Shown in pieces: positions 18,881-27,266 of a DNA stretch of 64,000 nt (within the stretch, counting starts at the first letter, position 1; the number at the start of each line of letters is the position of its first letter). The position numbers and the translations under genes are program-made. A model generated the notes under the pieces. That model ran no database searches. It had not been told where the DNA came from and saw only the letters and a list, made by a program, of their open reading frames with translations. The DNA comes from Epsilonproteobacteria bacterium tcs-49. GTDB lineage: Bacteria; Campylobacterota; Campylobacteria; Campylobacterales; Sulfurovaceae. The DNA lies in assembly GCA_002049495.1 (NCBI GenBank), contig LLYS01000004.1, positions 62,001-126,000 of the forward strand, read 5' to 3'.

Positions 18881-21153
18881 GTGTCGATAAAGCGCTCACA
18901 CTCTTTGATACCCAGCGGTTTGGAGTAGAGAAACCCTTGCAAAATATCGGCGCGCAACGCGGTGAGATAGTTTGCCTGGGGTTGCGTTTCCACCCCCTCT
19001 ACGATGGTTTGTAGCGACATATTCCGAGCCATATCCAAAATCGTTTTAACGATCACCTCATCCTCGCGGTCGGTGAGGATATTATCCACAAACACTTTAT
19101 CGATCTTGATATAGTCGATGGGCATCTTTTTCAAATACATCAGCGACGAATACCCCGTCCCGAAATCGTCTATCGCCGTTTGGACGCCGAGCCTGCTGCA
19201 CTCCCCGATAAATTCGCGCATCTTTTCAAAACTGTCCACCAAAGAGTGCTCGGTGATTTCAAAGATCAGATTGTTACAAACCTCCGGTTCCAAGTCGTTG
19301 ATAATCCCCACAATATCGGAATAGAACACTTGCTTTGGCGAAATGTTGACCGAGACGGGGATCTTTTTGTATACGGGGTTATGCTGCCACCTGTGCAGCA
19401 GTGCAATCACCTGTTGCAGCACGCGATCACCGATTTTTAAGATCAGATCCGACTCCTCCGCGATGGGGATAAACATGCCCGGGGCCACCAGATGATCCCC
19501 CTGCCGCCACCGCACCAGCGCCTCAAGACTGTAAACGCGGTTCGCGTGGGGATCGATCTTGGGTTGCAGGTGGATAATAAACTCATCCCTTTCCAGCGCC
19601 TTCTCCATGCTTGTTTGAAACCGCAGCTTCTCAAGCAGTTTTTGCTGGATCCTTTTATCGTAGTAGTGGAACTTGTTCTTGCCGCTGTTTTTGGCTTTAT
19701 ACATCGCCATATCCGCAAACTTGATCAACTCGTCCACGTCATCGGTATCGTCGGGGTAGAAACTGATCCCGATACTGCCGGAGATAGTGTAGTGCATCCT
19801 CTCCAGTTCAAAGGGTTTGGCCAAAATATCCAGAATCTTTTGCGCCAGTACATCCATATCGCTTTTTCGCTCCACTCCTTCGATGATGAAGATAAACTCG
19901 TCCCCGCCCACGCGGCAGATGGTATCGCTTTTTCGCAGCAGTTTTTGCAAAAGCTTCACCACATCCACCAGCAGCCGATCGCCGTAACTATGCCCCAGCG
20001 AATCGTTCACCAATTTAAAATCATCCAGATCCAGATACAAGATCGCGATCGATTTGCCCGTTCGTCTGGCGGCGACCATCGCCTTGTTTAAAATCTCATA
20101 CATCAAATTACGATTGGGGATCTTTGTCAGTGCGTCGTAATTGGCTAAAAAGTTGAGCTGCTTCTGGGTTTCATACTTTTGGGTGATATCGGAGATGATA
20201 CCCACATAGTTGTTTACCGCCCCGCCATTGTCGTAGATGGTAAAGATATCCACCTCCTGGATATATTCCGACCCATCTTTGGCTTTGTTGATCACCTCCC
20301 CGCTGAAGCGTCCCCGCTCCTTGATATCTGCCCACATCTTTTGATAAAACAGCTGGTCATGTTTGCCCGATTTTAAAAAGGAGGGATCCTGCCCGAGAAC
20401 CTCATTTCGCGTGTAGCCCGTGATCTTGCTAAAAGAGGGATTGCAATCGACGATCCTGTTCTCCCTGTCGGTGATGATGATCCCGTCTTTGGTGTGGTTA
20501 TACACCTTCGCCTGCAAAAGGATCTTGCGGTACTGGCGATCCAGGCGCTTGCGGAACACTTCAAACTTCATGCGGATACGATCGATGATGGGACGGGCGA
20601 AAAAATGCGCTTCGAGCAAAATCGTCAGCACCGTCGCCACGTAGATAAACAGCTCCCTGTTTTGCAACTCCCGCGTTTTGGCTTCACTCTCCTTTTGGAA
20701 AAGGCTGACGGCACGGTCCAGGTCGGGCAAAATCTTTTTTGAATAGTTCAAAACCTCGGGCAGCAACGCCGCATCACGGGTTTGCACGTAACGGCGCAGC
20801 AACTCCATGTAGCGTTCTATCCGTTCATTGATCCCGCCCTTTTTAAAATAGAGCTCTTTTGATTGTTTCGTTTTGAGGTTGGAAACGATATAGCCGTAAT
20901 CGGTTTGCAGCGTCTCCATAAGCTTTCGCAGTTCGCTAAGGTAGCGCTGCTTGCCCTCCTTGGCGTGCAGGTGGACGTAAAAAGCGGTTTTTTGCGAAAG
21001 CATCCGCTGCTTGCCGCTGAGATTGATCAGCTTTGCGTAGTAACTTTGCGACTGGATCAGCGAGTGCATGGTGTAGTAGGCAAAGGAAGCCCAGAAGATC
21101 AGCAGTGCAAAGATGAGTGCATAGGATTGCTTCAGCGTCATCGCTTTGAGCAT
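18865..21153 (-). CDS. PilJ-type sensor, PAS, GGDEF and EAL protein
   Basis: A 762-residue c-di-GMP protein. Two membrane segments (about 10-27 and 170-190) flank a periplasmic domain with a P-box-like INLSGKQRMLSQKT (about 43-56). A PAS domain (about 210-330), a GGDEF domain with intact GGDEF and an RxxD inhibitory site, and an EAL domain with EALVRW and DDFGTGYSS follow. Both catalytic halves look competent. The start at 21153 is chosen because CAAGGAG precedes it. The sensor matches those of the gene at 16843 and the kinase at 38812. Confidence 0.93.
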   Translation of the reverse strand: MLKAMTLKQSYALIFALLIFWASFAYYTMHSLIQSQSYYAKLINLSGKQRMLSQKTAFYVHLHAKEGKQRYLSELRKLMETLQTDYGYIVSNLKTKQSKELYFKKGGINERIERYMELLRRYVQTRDAALLPEVLNYSKKILPDLDRAVSLFQKESEAKTRELQNRELFIYVATVLTILLEAHFFARPIIDRIRMKFEVFRKRLDRQYRKILLQAKVYNHTKDGIIITDRENRIVDCNPSFSKITGYTRNEVLGQDPSFLKSGKHDQLFYQKMWADIKERGRFSGEVINKAKDGSEYIQEVDIFTIYDNGGAVNNYVGIISDITQKYETQKQLNFLANYDALTKIPNRNLMYEILNKAMVAARRTGKSIAILYLDLDDFKLVNDSLGHSYGDRLLVDVVKLLQKLLRKSDTICRVGGDEFIFIIEGVERKSDMDVLAQKILDILAKPFELERMHYTISGSIGISFYPDDTDDVDELIKFADMAMYKAKNSGKNKFHYYDKRIQQKLLEKLRFQTSMEKALERDEFIIHLQPKIDPHANRVYSLEALVRWRQGDHLVAPGMFIPIAEESDLILKIGDRVLQQVIALLHRWQHNPVYKKIPVSVNISPKQVFYSDIVGIINDLEPEVCNNLIFEITEHSLVDSFEKMREFIGECSRLGVQTAIDDFGTGYSSLMYLKKMPIDYIKIDKVFVDNILTDREDEVIVKTILDMARNMSLQTIVEGVETQPQANYLTALRADILQGFLYSKPLGIKECERFIDTYPPV

Positions 21154-21191
21154 CAATACTCCTTGCCACAGCACAGGGGCTCCGTTTTTCA

Positions 21192-21560
21192 TCATTGTAC
21201 CATTTTTCTATTATTTTGAGAAAACTCCGCTTCATATATATAAGCCGCAATTTGGCGCAGGGTATCTTTGTCATAGCCCAGCTGGGGCATCACCCCGTAC
21301 CTCTTCACCGCTTTTTCCATCACCGCCGTCCGAGCATCCGGATTTGCTACCCAGCGGGTCATATAGGAGACAAACTCCCTCTTGGCCGGAAAGATCGCTT
21401 TGTAGCGGCTTTGTACGCTGTTGATAGAGGGCGCGGAGAGGGATCTGCCGATCTCGTGGCAGGTAACGCAGTTGCCGTTAAAAAGAAGCTTCGCATACTG
21501 GGTTGATGTTTGTGCACACAGGGGGAAAAAGATCATAAATTTTAGCAGTACCGTTTTCAT
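21192..21560 (-). CDS. Mono-haem cytochrome c, periplasmic
   Basis: A 122-residue protein with a signal peptide (about 1-16), the haem motif CVTCH and later methionines (GVMPQLGYD) that could ligate the iron. It is a class I-type cytochrome but unlike the one at 15820. Its ribosome site is AAAGGATAGATA. An FNR-type promoter about 135 bases upstream (21697-21738) suggests anaerobic expression, giving a leader of roughly 130 bases. Its redox partner is unknown. Confidence 0.85.
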   Translation of the reverse strand: MKTVLLKFMIFFPLCAQTSTQYAKLLFNGNCVTCHEIGRSLSAPSINSVQSRYKAIFPAKREFVSYMTRWVANPDARTAVMEKAVKRYGVMPQLGYDKDTLRQIAAYIYEAEFSQNNRKMVQ

Positions 21561-21655
21561 TATCTATCCTTTAAAACCCGCCCGCGGAAAGTTTCATCGA
21601 TCGTAGTTGTATTGTCGGTGGGGTTATGTTTCGTTGTATATTATAAGGAGGATAA

Positions 21656-21703
21656 ATGAAAAGTTCTTTCCGCGAACTTCGGGTTTTACAGGAACAATTA
21701 TAA
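21656..21703 (+). CDS. Possible 15-residue leader or mini-ORF with strong ribosome site
   Basis: TAAGGAGGATAA directly precedes an ATG that opens a 15-codon frame (MKSSFRELRVLQEQL) on the strand opposite to the cytochrome c leader. A TATATTATA stretch sits just upstream. Nothing else in this gap is coding. The strong Shine-Dalgarno match is the only support, and it may be coincidence. Confidence 0.25.
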   Translation: MKSSFRELRVLQEQL

Positions 21704-21738
21704 AGTTTTTTTCTCCTAAGAGGTTTGACCTTAGTCAA
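21697..21738 (-). promoter_or_regulatory. FNR/DNR-type box and -10 for the cytochrome c at 21560
   Basis: On the minus strand the palindrome at 21738-21725 (TTGAC-TAAG-GTCAA) is followed 22 bp later by TATAAT (21702-21697), the same class II spacing as the napA promoter. The box overlaps the nrdG stop codon. Confidence 0.75.
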
Positions 21739-22441
21739 AATTTCGCAAGTTTAAGTCGATTTTCCGTCGTGTTGCCGCTTCTTGCAGCAGTTGCATATCA
21801 TAGCTTTGTGCACAGGGACTCAACTCGCCTATATTTTCCGCTTCCCGAAAGTTTTGCAAATGGTAAGTCCCCCGGTAACTTTTCTTTCTCAGCGTTTCCA
21901 TGATTTCGCACAGATCCGTTTCCTGCAGCAACTCCTTGTGCACCGTGGTACGCACCTCAAACTCCACCCCGCTTTGCCCCAGCAGATCAAGACTTTGCAG
22001 CAATCTGTCGTAATACTCCTTTTTGACTCTGGTGATTTTATGGAAGTGGCGCTTCGTGGCTTTGAAATCTATGGCTACGTAATCCAGCAGCTTTTGTTCC
22101 AGCAGGGTTTGGATCATCCTGGGCTGGGTACCGTTGGTATCAAGTTTGATCGCATAGCCCATCTGCTTCAGCGTAGCGGCAAAGCGGGGCAGTTTGCTGT
22201 AAAGCGTAGCTTCCCCGCCCGAGAGCACCACCCCTTTGAGCAGCCCTTTGCGGCTTTGCAAAAAGGTTAGTACCTCCTCGGTATGCAATCTGCCGTTGGA
22301 GTAGACGATGTGGGGGTTGTAGCAGTAGCTGCAGCGCATATTGCACCCGCGGAACCAAACGATCGCCGAAGGGTATTTGGGAAAATCCAAAAGCGTAAAG
22401 GGCGTAATGCTCTCTACGGGCTTGCGTCTGGTCGGGGGCAT
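21731..22441 (-). CDS. nrdG: Anaerobic ribonucleotide reductase activating protein
   Basis: A 236-residue radical-SAM activase. The cluster motif is CNMRCSYC near residues 33-40, and the SGGEATL segment follows. It installs the glycyl radical on the anaerobic reductase. It begins 5 bases after the stop of the 53-residue tail protein that carries the radical glycine, so substrate and activase are translationally adjacent. It is the last gene of the nrdD unit. Confidence 0.92.
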   Translation of the reverse strand: MPPTRRKPVESITPFTLLDFPKYPSAIVWFRGCNMRCSYCYNPHIVYSNGRLHTEEVLTFLQSRKGLLKGVVLSGGEATLYSKLPRFAATLKQMGYAIKLDTNGTQPRMIQTLLEQKLLDYVAIDFKATKRHFHKITRVKKEYYDRLLQSLDLLGQSGVEFEVRTTVHKELLQETDLCEIMETLRKKSYRGTYHLQNFREAENIGELSPCAQSYDMQLLQEAATRRKIDLNLRNFD

Positions 22442-22446
22442 AACAT

Positions 22447-22608
22447 CTATCCGGCGTTGCGTTTAAAGTAGCGGCGCTGGGCGTGTTCACTCTGTTTGCC
22501 GATATTGAAACTTTCCACGGGTCTGTGATAGCCCATCACTCTTGTGTAGACCACGCATTTTGTTCTTTTATCTTCGTTTGCTTTGAGGACTTGATCTTTT
22601 GTTTTCAT
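22447..22608 (-). CDS. Separate glycyl-radical C-terminal tail of anaerobic ribonucleotide reductase
   Basis: A 53-residue protein with TKCVVYTRVMGYHRP (residues 16-30) followed by FNIGKQSE. In ordinary NrdD proteins this R-V-x-G-Y segment is the extreme C-terminus and carries the catalytic radical glycine, here G26. The large NrdD gene upstream ends before this segment, so the enzyme appears to be made as two chains. CAAAGGAGAGAGCC is a strong ribosome site, arguing for deliberate expression rather than decay. Gene order is nrdD, tail, nrdG. Confidence 0.88.
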   Translation of the reverse strand: MKTKDQVLKANEDKRTKCVVYTRVMGYHRPVESFNIGKQSEHAQRRYFKRNAG

Positions 22609-22632
22609 GGCTCTCTCCTTTGTATTAAATTT

Positions 22633-22681
22633 CTCTCACTAAAGCCTCGACAATCGTCTCGGCTCCGCTGTGAGCAAGCGG
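22633..22681 (-). repeat. Structured repeat element, copy in nrdD-tail gap
   Basis: Read on the minus strand, an inner hairpin AGCC-GA-GAC-loop-GTC-GA-GGCT is enclosed by CTCAC pairing with GTGAG. Compared with the two copies near napD, the three inner pairs change from GCC/GGC to GAC/GTC while the paired GA steps are kept. It begins just after the nrdD stop and ends before the ribosome site of the tail gene. Confidence 0.7.
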
Positions 22682-22689
22682 TATAAAAC

Positions 22690-24789
22690 CTACCCCGTTT
22701 GTTCCGCTTCGAGGATCTCCGCGTCGCACTTGGGGCAGTACTCATGCTCTCCGCTGAGATAGCCGTGCTTGGGGCACACGGAAAACAGCGGCGTCAACGT
22801 CACGTAGGGCAATCGGAAGTTTTCCATCACCGATTTTAAAAACTCCCTGGTCGCATCGATCCCCTCCACACGCTCGTTCATATACAGGTGCAGCACCGTC
22901 CCGCCGGTATATTTGGTCTGCAGCGCATCCTGCTTTTGCAGCGCCTCAAAAGGATCGGCGGTAAAATCCACGGGCAGTTGGGAACTGTTGGTATAGTAGA
23001 TATGCTTGCCCTCCCCCGCTTGCAAAATATCGGGGTAGCGCTTTTTATCCTCCTTGGCAAAACGGTAGGTCGTGCCTTCTGCGGGGGTGGCTTCAAGGTT
23101 GTACAGATTACCCGTCTCCTCCTGAAACTCCTTCATCCGCTCTCTGATATGATCCAAAATCTCCACGGCAAACACCTCTCCGAAACTGCCGGAGATATCC
23201 TCGCGATCACCGGTGAAGTTGCGCACCATCTCATTGATCCCGTTGACCCCGATAGTGGAGAAGTGGTTGTCAAAGCCTTTGAGATAGCGGTGGGTAAAGG
23301 GGTAGAGTCCTTTTAAAAACAGTTCATGGATCACCCTGCGCTTTTTCTCCAGCGTTGATTTTGCCATCTCCAGCAAACGGTCCAGCTCGGCAAAAAGCTT
23401 TTGTTTATCCCCTTTATACAGGTAGCCAAGGCGCGCCATATTCACCGTCACTACCCCGATGCTGCCCGTCATCTCCGCGCTGCCGAAAAGCCCGTTGCCG
23501 CGCTTGAGCAGTTCGCGCAGGTCCAGCTGCAAGCGGCAGCACATACTGCGTACGGCTCCGGGTTTGTACGCGTCGGGGTTTTCTTTTCTTTCGCCGTTTT
23601 CATCCACGATATACTGGCTGCCCATGAAGTTTTGAAAATAACTTGAGCCGATCTTTGCGCTGTTTTCCAGCAACACGTCCACGTTTTTGCCGTACCAGTC
23701 AAACTCTTCGGTGATGTTGACCGTGGGGATGGGAAAAGTAAAGGGCTGTCCCGTGCGGTCCCCTTCGGTCATCACTTCGTAAAAGGCGCGGTTTATCATA
23801 TCCATCTCGGGTTGAAAATCCTTAAACGTCATCTGCTCCACATCCTCAAAGCCGCGCTCTTTTGCCTTTTGCATAATCTTTGCGTCGTTTTTGAAAGAGC
23901 GAAGCAGATGCACATCCTCTCTGGTGGGGATCTGGTCTTTGAGATCCTCCGGAACCGTCCAATCGATGGTGATGTTTGTAAAGGGCGATTGCCCCCAGCG
24001 TGAGGGGACGTTGAGGTTGTACACAAAACTCTTGACCGCTTTTTTCACGTCGGTGTAGCTTAGGTCGTCGGCAAACAGATAGGGGCTGAGGTAGGTATCA
24101 AAGGAGGAAAACGCCTGCGCCCCCGCCCACTCGCTTTGCAAAATCCCCAGAAAATTCGCCATCTGTCCCAGGGCTTCCCTTAAGTGCTTGGGCGCTTTTG
24201 ACTCAACCCTGCCGCGTACGCCGTTGAAGCCCTCGTTCAGCAGTTGGCGCAGACTCCACCCCGCGCAGTAACCCGTCAGACAATCCAGATCGTGGATATG
24301 CAGATCGCCGTTTCTGTGGGCGTACCCCTCATCTTTGGAATAAATCTTATCCAGCCAGTAGTTGGCGATCACTTTGCCCGCGAGGTTATTTACCAGCCCC
24401 GAGTTGGAGTACCCCGTATTGGCGTTGGCGTTGATGCGCCAATCCTGCTTGAAGATATACTCCTCCACGCTGGCGGTGGAGTCGATAAAAGTGGTATCTT
24501 TGTTCAATCCCAGGATATGTTCCCGCTGCATCTTATGCATAAAACGGTAGGTGATAAAAGATTTCATCACCTCAAAATATCCCGCTTCATACAAAGCCTT
24601 TTCAATCATATCCTGGATCTCTTCAACGGAGTTGATCCCCTCGGTCTCAATCCGCTGTAAAACGGCGTAATACACGCCCTTGTCGTATGCTATACTTCTG
24701 CTTTTGAAAGCTTTTTTTATGGCATCTTCGATCTTGTAGGCGGCAAACTCCTCCTTGGAACCGTCGCGCTTAAAAATAATATTTAACAT
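22690..24789 (-). CDS. nrdD: Anaerobic ribonucleoside-triphosphate reductase, large chain lacking radical-glycine tail
   Basis: A 699-residue protein with an N-terminal ATP-cone (MLNIIFKRDGSKEEF onward) and the NrdD catalytic barrel. It ends shortly after the metal-site motifs CPKHGYLSG and CPKC, without the R-V-x-G-Y glycyl-radical segment that normally follows. That segment is encoded separately at 22447-22608. The start at 24789 (after AAAGGGAAAACG) gives the expected ATP-cone start; longer frames upstream are not supported. It makes deoxyribonucleotides in anoxic growth and lies downstream of the nap operon on the same strand. Confidence 0.93.
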   Translation of the reverse strand: MLNIIFKRDGSKEEFAAYKIEDAIKKAFKSRSIAYDKGVYYAVLQRIETEGINSVEEIQDMIEKALYEAGYFEVMKSFITYRFMHKMQREHILGLNKDTTFIDSTASVEEYIFKQDWRINANANTGYSNSGLVNNLAGKVIANYWLDKIYSKDEGYAHRNGDLHIHDLDCLTGYCAGWSLRQLLNEGFNGVRGRVESKAPKHLREALGQMANFLGILQSEWAGAQAFSSFDTYLSPYLFADDLSYTDVKKAVKSFVYNLNVPSRWGQSPFTNITIDWTVPEDLKDQIPTREDVHLLRSFKNDAKIMQKAKERGFEDVEQMTFKDFQPEMDMINRAFYEVMTEGDRTGQPFTFPIPTVNITEEFDWYGKNVDVLLENSAKIGSSYFQNFMGSQYIVDENGERKENPDAYKPGAVRSMCCRLQLDLRELLKRGNGLFGSAEMTGSIGVVTVNMARLGYLYKGDKQKLFAELDRLLEMAKSTLEKKRRVIHELFLKGLYPFTHRYLKGFDNHFSTIGVNGINEMVRNFTGDREDISGSFGEVFAVEILDHIRERMKEFQEETGNLYNLEATPAEGTTYRFAKEDKKRYPDILQAGEGKHIYYTNSSQLPVDFTADPFEALQKQDALQTKYTGGTVLHLYMNERVEGIDATREFLKSVMENFRLPYVTLTPLFSVCPKHGYLSGEHEYCPKCDAEILEAEQTG

Positions 24790-24902
24790 CGTTTTCCCTT
24801 TGTCTTCACTCTTTTTAGCATACTCTTTTGAAGATAAATCCACCATAAAAGTTTTTTTAAAAAAACTTGAAAATCGACGGGTTTGCGTGGGCAAAACCCC
24901 CG

Positions 24903-25349
24903 TCAATTCGAGTATAAAACGGTACGGATATTTTCCTTGTCGATATTGCGCATTTGATCATATTTTTTTTGAAATTCGATCTTTTGCGCTTTTGTAATAG
25001 GTGTTCTTATGGATTTGTATTCGACCAGCTTATCATCCTTGTACATGCCGCTGACGATAGCGTGTACCCAGTAATACCCCGTATCTTTGCGCATATTTTT
25101 GATCACGCCCTCCCACTTTTGACCGTTTTTGAGCTTTTCCCACATCTGCTTGAACACTCTTTTGGGCATATCGGGATGGCGGACGATGCTGTGGGGTTTG
25201 CCCACAAGCTCCGCCACGCTGTAGCCGCTGATCTGGGCAAACAGGTCGTTGGCGTAGGTGATGCGACCTTTGAGATCGGTGCGGGAGATGATCAGCTCCC
25301 CCTCGGGCACCTCCGTTTCAAACAGAAACTCCGATCGGTTAAACTCCAT
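24903..25349 (-). CDS. Single PAS-domain protein at the end of the nap operon
   Basis: A 148-residue soluble Aer-type PAS protein (GRITYANDLFAQISGYS, HSIVRHPDMPKRVF, KDTGYYWV), related to the one at 4847-5260. It starts 1 base after the napD stop (TAAGATG), so it is read with the nap genes. It has no output domain. Its location suggests sensing of redox state or flavin status linked to nitrate respiration and perhaps energy taxis, but no direct evidence is visible. Confidence 0.85.
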   Translation of the reverse strand: MEFNRSEFLFETEVPEGELIISRTDLKGRITYANDLFAQISGYSVAELVGKPHSIVRHPDMPKRVFKQMWEKLKNGQKWEGVIKNMRKDTGYYWVHAIVSGMYKDDKLVEYKSIRTPITKAQKIEFQKKYDQMRNIDKENIRTVLYSN

Positions 25350-25350
25350 C

Positions 25351-25737
25351 TTACTGTCCTTTATCCAACTGATCGGCAAACTCTCCGAGGTTTTGCTTCT
25401 TTTTCAAATCCCCGTTGTAAACGATCGTCGTGGGGTCCACATCCTCACGGGCCAGAATTTCGGGAACCGCGTCGTTGTTGTTCATCACCTCCATATTGCT
25501 GTTAAGCTCATCTTCGCTGTACGCCATCTGCATATCCGCCGCCATGACGTTATCGATCTCTTCGATCACGCGAAGCTTTTCAAGCTCCTCTTTGACCCCC
25601 TCGCCCTCGATGGTAACGATCACCCGTCCCTTCTCGTCGTGAAGATGGTAATCACACACGTCGCAGTTTTGCAGATCCTGCACCACCTGTTCTAAATGCT
25701 CCGGTCTTGTTTGTACTACTATGCTTGAAATGTTCAT
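25351..25737 (-). CDS. napD: NapD chaperone of periplasmic nitrate reductase, C-terminally extended
   Basis: A 128-residue protein whose first about 78 residues (MNISSIVVQTRPEHL onward) match NapD, the cytoplasmic chaperone that binds the NapA Tat signal during cofactor loading. About 50 extra acidic residues follow (from about 79), beyond the core fold of the short enterobacterial NapD. Start is at AAAGGAGACAAG-ATG. A repeat-rich stretch of 262 bases separates it from napL. Confidence 0.85.
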   Translation of the reverse strand: MNISSIVVQTRPEHLEQVVQDLQNCDVCDYHLHDEKGRVIVTIEGEGVKEELEKLRVIEEIDNVMAADMQMAYSEDELNSNMEVMNNNDAVPEILAREDVDPTTIVYNGDLKKKQNLGEFADQLDKGQ

Positions 25738-25798
25738 CTTGTCTCCTTTAGTATTTGATCTATCTCTCCTTTTTGCCGGGCAAAGCCCGTCAAAAATT

Positions 25799-25860
25799 CC
25801 TCTCACTTAAGCCTCGCCCTTGGCTCGGCTCCACTGCGAGTAAGCAAAGCTCACTCTCCG
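25799..25860 (-). repeat. Structured repeat element, copy 1 upstream of napD
   Basis: Contains a 50-base stretch (25811-25860) repeated exactly at 25912-25961. On the minus strand it folds as AGCC-GA-GCC-AAG-GGC-GA-GGCT, with CTTAC paired to GTGAG outside, and a GAGTGAGC-TTT-GCTTACTC alternative on the 5' side. A further hairpin (GGGC-TTT-GCCC, 25771-25791) lies between it and napD. Confidence 0.75.
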
Positions 25861-25903
25861 CTTCTATCCTTCTCCTGTTTTTCGCGAACAAAGTCCGCTA
25901 AAA

Positions 25904-25961
25904 CCTCTAAAGCCTCGCCCTTGGCTCGGCTCCACTGCGAGTAAGCAAAGCTCACTCTCCG
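25904..25961 (-). repeat. Structured repeat element, copy 2 between napL and napD
   Basis: An exact copy of the 50-base core at 25811-25860, offset by 101 bases. The outer GTGAG half is lost here. A hairpin with a TTT loop (CGGAC paired with GTTCG) follows in the direction of napD. Confidence 0.75.
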
Positions 25962-25999
25962 TTCCGTTTTGATCCATTTATCCTCTTGTTGCGAGAAGT

Positions 26000-26947
26000 T
26001 CACGGCAATCGCCAAAAGTTGATCACCCTGTCGTCGCTGGCGCTAAAGAGGCTGCGCTCCTTTGTAAACAGAATCTGCGTCATCGTCGCATTTTGCCCCT
26101 TGAGATCATACAGCTTCTCTTTGCTGCCGACATCAAAGATCAAAATATTGTTTTGCTCATTGTACGCCACCGCCGCCAGCTGCGCCTTGGGACTCAGCGC
26201 GCAAGCGTAAAGCAAAAAATCAAACTGCAGATAGTACGCACCGTAGCGTTTATATACCGCCGCACGCCTATCCTGTCCGGCGGTAAGCACAACGCCGTTT
26301 TTATAATCCACCTGATACGCCCGGTCCACATTTTGCCCCTTTAGCTCCTTTTGGATCGCTCCGGTATCGGTTTGTACCAGATGCACCACCCCGCTTTCAT
26401 CGGTGGAAGCGTAGGTATCCCCATCCTTAGCCAAGGCAAAATCGCTAAAGGAGGAGTAACTCATCTGCTTGATATACAGCGGCTTTTGCTCCGCCAGATC
26501 ATAGAGCACCAACTGATTGCTCAAAAGCCCGATAAGCAGATGCTCACCATCCACAAAAGCCGCTTTGACCATAAACCAGTGGCGGGAGATATCGATCTTT
26601 TTTTCCAGCTTGCCATCTTCATAGATCCACAGGTTACGGTACCCCTTCATCCCCTGTGACACGATCAGCAGCCGATCTGCGAACTTATCGATGGAGTAGA
26701 TCTTCGCGGGTACCTCATCGCCCATAAAATCTTTAATCTTTGGCAGCACCACCTGCTTTATGCGCTCCTTGCTTGAAAGATCGAAAATATCCACCGTTCC
26801 GCTGCTCGTGCCCGCATAGAGACGGTTTGGTTCATAGTAGATGCTTTGTACCAAACCGCTGGCTTGCAGCGAATAGGCGGGGTCGATACGCTCAAGTGCT
26901 AACAGCTGTCCGCAAAAGAGCAGCACCAAAAGGGCAAAACGCATCAT
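26000..26947 (-). CDS. napL: NapL-type periplasmic beta-propeller protein
   Basis: A 315-residue protein with a signal peptide (residues 1-18) and WD40-like repeats, for example DIFDLSSKERI, LVLYDLAEQKPL and SASDDRVINFWRLP. Size and place between napF and napD match NapL, a protein found in campylobacterial nap operons whose role is unclear. It overlaps the small gene upstream by 4 bases (ATGA). Confidence 0.85.
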   Translation of the reverse strand: MMRFALLVLLFCGQLLALERIDPAYSLQASGLVQSIYYEPNRLYAGTSSGTVDIFDLSSKERIKQVVLPKIKDFMGDEVPAKIYSIDKFADRLLIVSQGMKGYRNLWIYEDGKLEKKIDISRHWFMVKAAFVDGEHLLIGLLSNQLVLYDLAEQKPLYIKQMSYSSFSDFALAKDGDTYASTDESGVVHLVQTDTGAIQKELKGQNVDRAYQVDYKNGVVLTAGQDRRAAVYKRYGAYYLQFDFLLYACALSPKAQLAAVAYNEQNNILIFDVGSKEKLYDLKGQNATMTQILFTKERSLFSASDDRVINFWRLP

Positions 26948-27219
26948 GCCTGCGCCTTTCTTTGCTCCTCCATCTCAAGTTCGATCTTTTGAATCTCCGC
27001 CTGGACTTGAAAGAAGTGATCCTGGGTGACGTTATCGTTCTTACTCCATTTCACCTCGATCTCGCCGCCGTATTCAGAACCCATCTCCTCAATCTTGTGT
27101 GCGAAAACCTCCATGTTTTCGCATACCGCCTCTTTGCCGTCAAAGCCGTCGGTTAAGCGTATCTGCCATCCCCCCCGGCCGTTTTCTTCGATATTTGCCT
27201 GAAACTCCACCTTTGCCAT
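26944..27219 (-). CDS. Conserved-context small protein in nap operon, function unknown
   Basis: A 91-residue soluble acidic protein (MAKVEFQANIEENGRGGWQ onward) with a predicted beta-rich first half and a charged helical end. No cysteine motif beyond one C, no signal peptide. It is translationally coupled to napL and follows napF, and is not part of the canonical napAGHBFLD set. I do not recognise the family. Its place suggests a maturation or regulatory part in nitrate reductase assembly. Confidence 0.75.
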   Translation of the reverse strand: MAKVEFQANIEENGRGGWQIRLTDGFDGKEAVCENMEVFAHKIEEMGSEYGGEIEVKWSKNDNVTQDHFFQVQAEIQKIELEMEEQRKAQA

Positions 27220-27266
27220 TTTTTCCTCCTTTTATCTGTTTATTGTCCTCTTTTTTTGATTCATAT

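Noticed and set aside
21607-21903. 98-codon plus-strand frame over the nrdG end
   Set aside because: It runs antisense into nrdG and has no ribosome site; the short frame at 21656 is the only one with a Shine-Dalgarno match.
25799-25961. CRISPR array near napD
   Set aside because: Only two exact copies plus one distant diverged copy, with internal hairpins and no regular spacers or cas genes.
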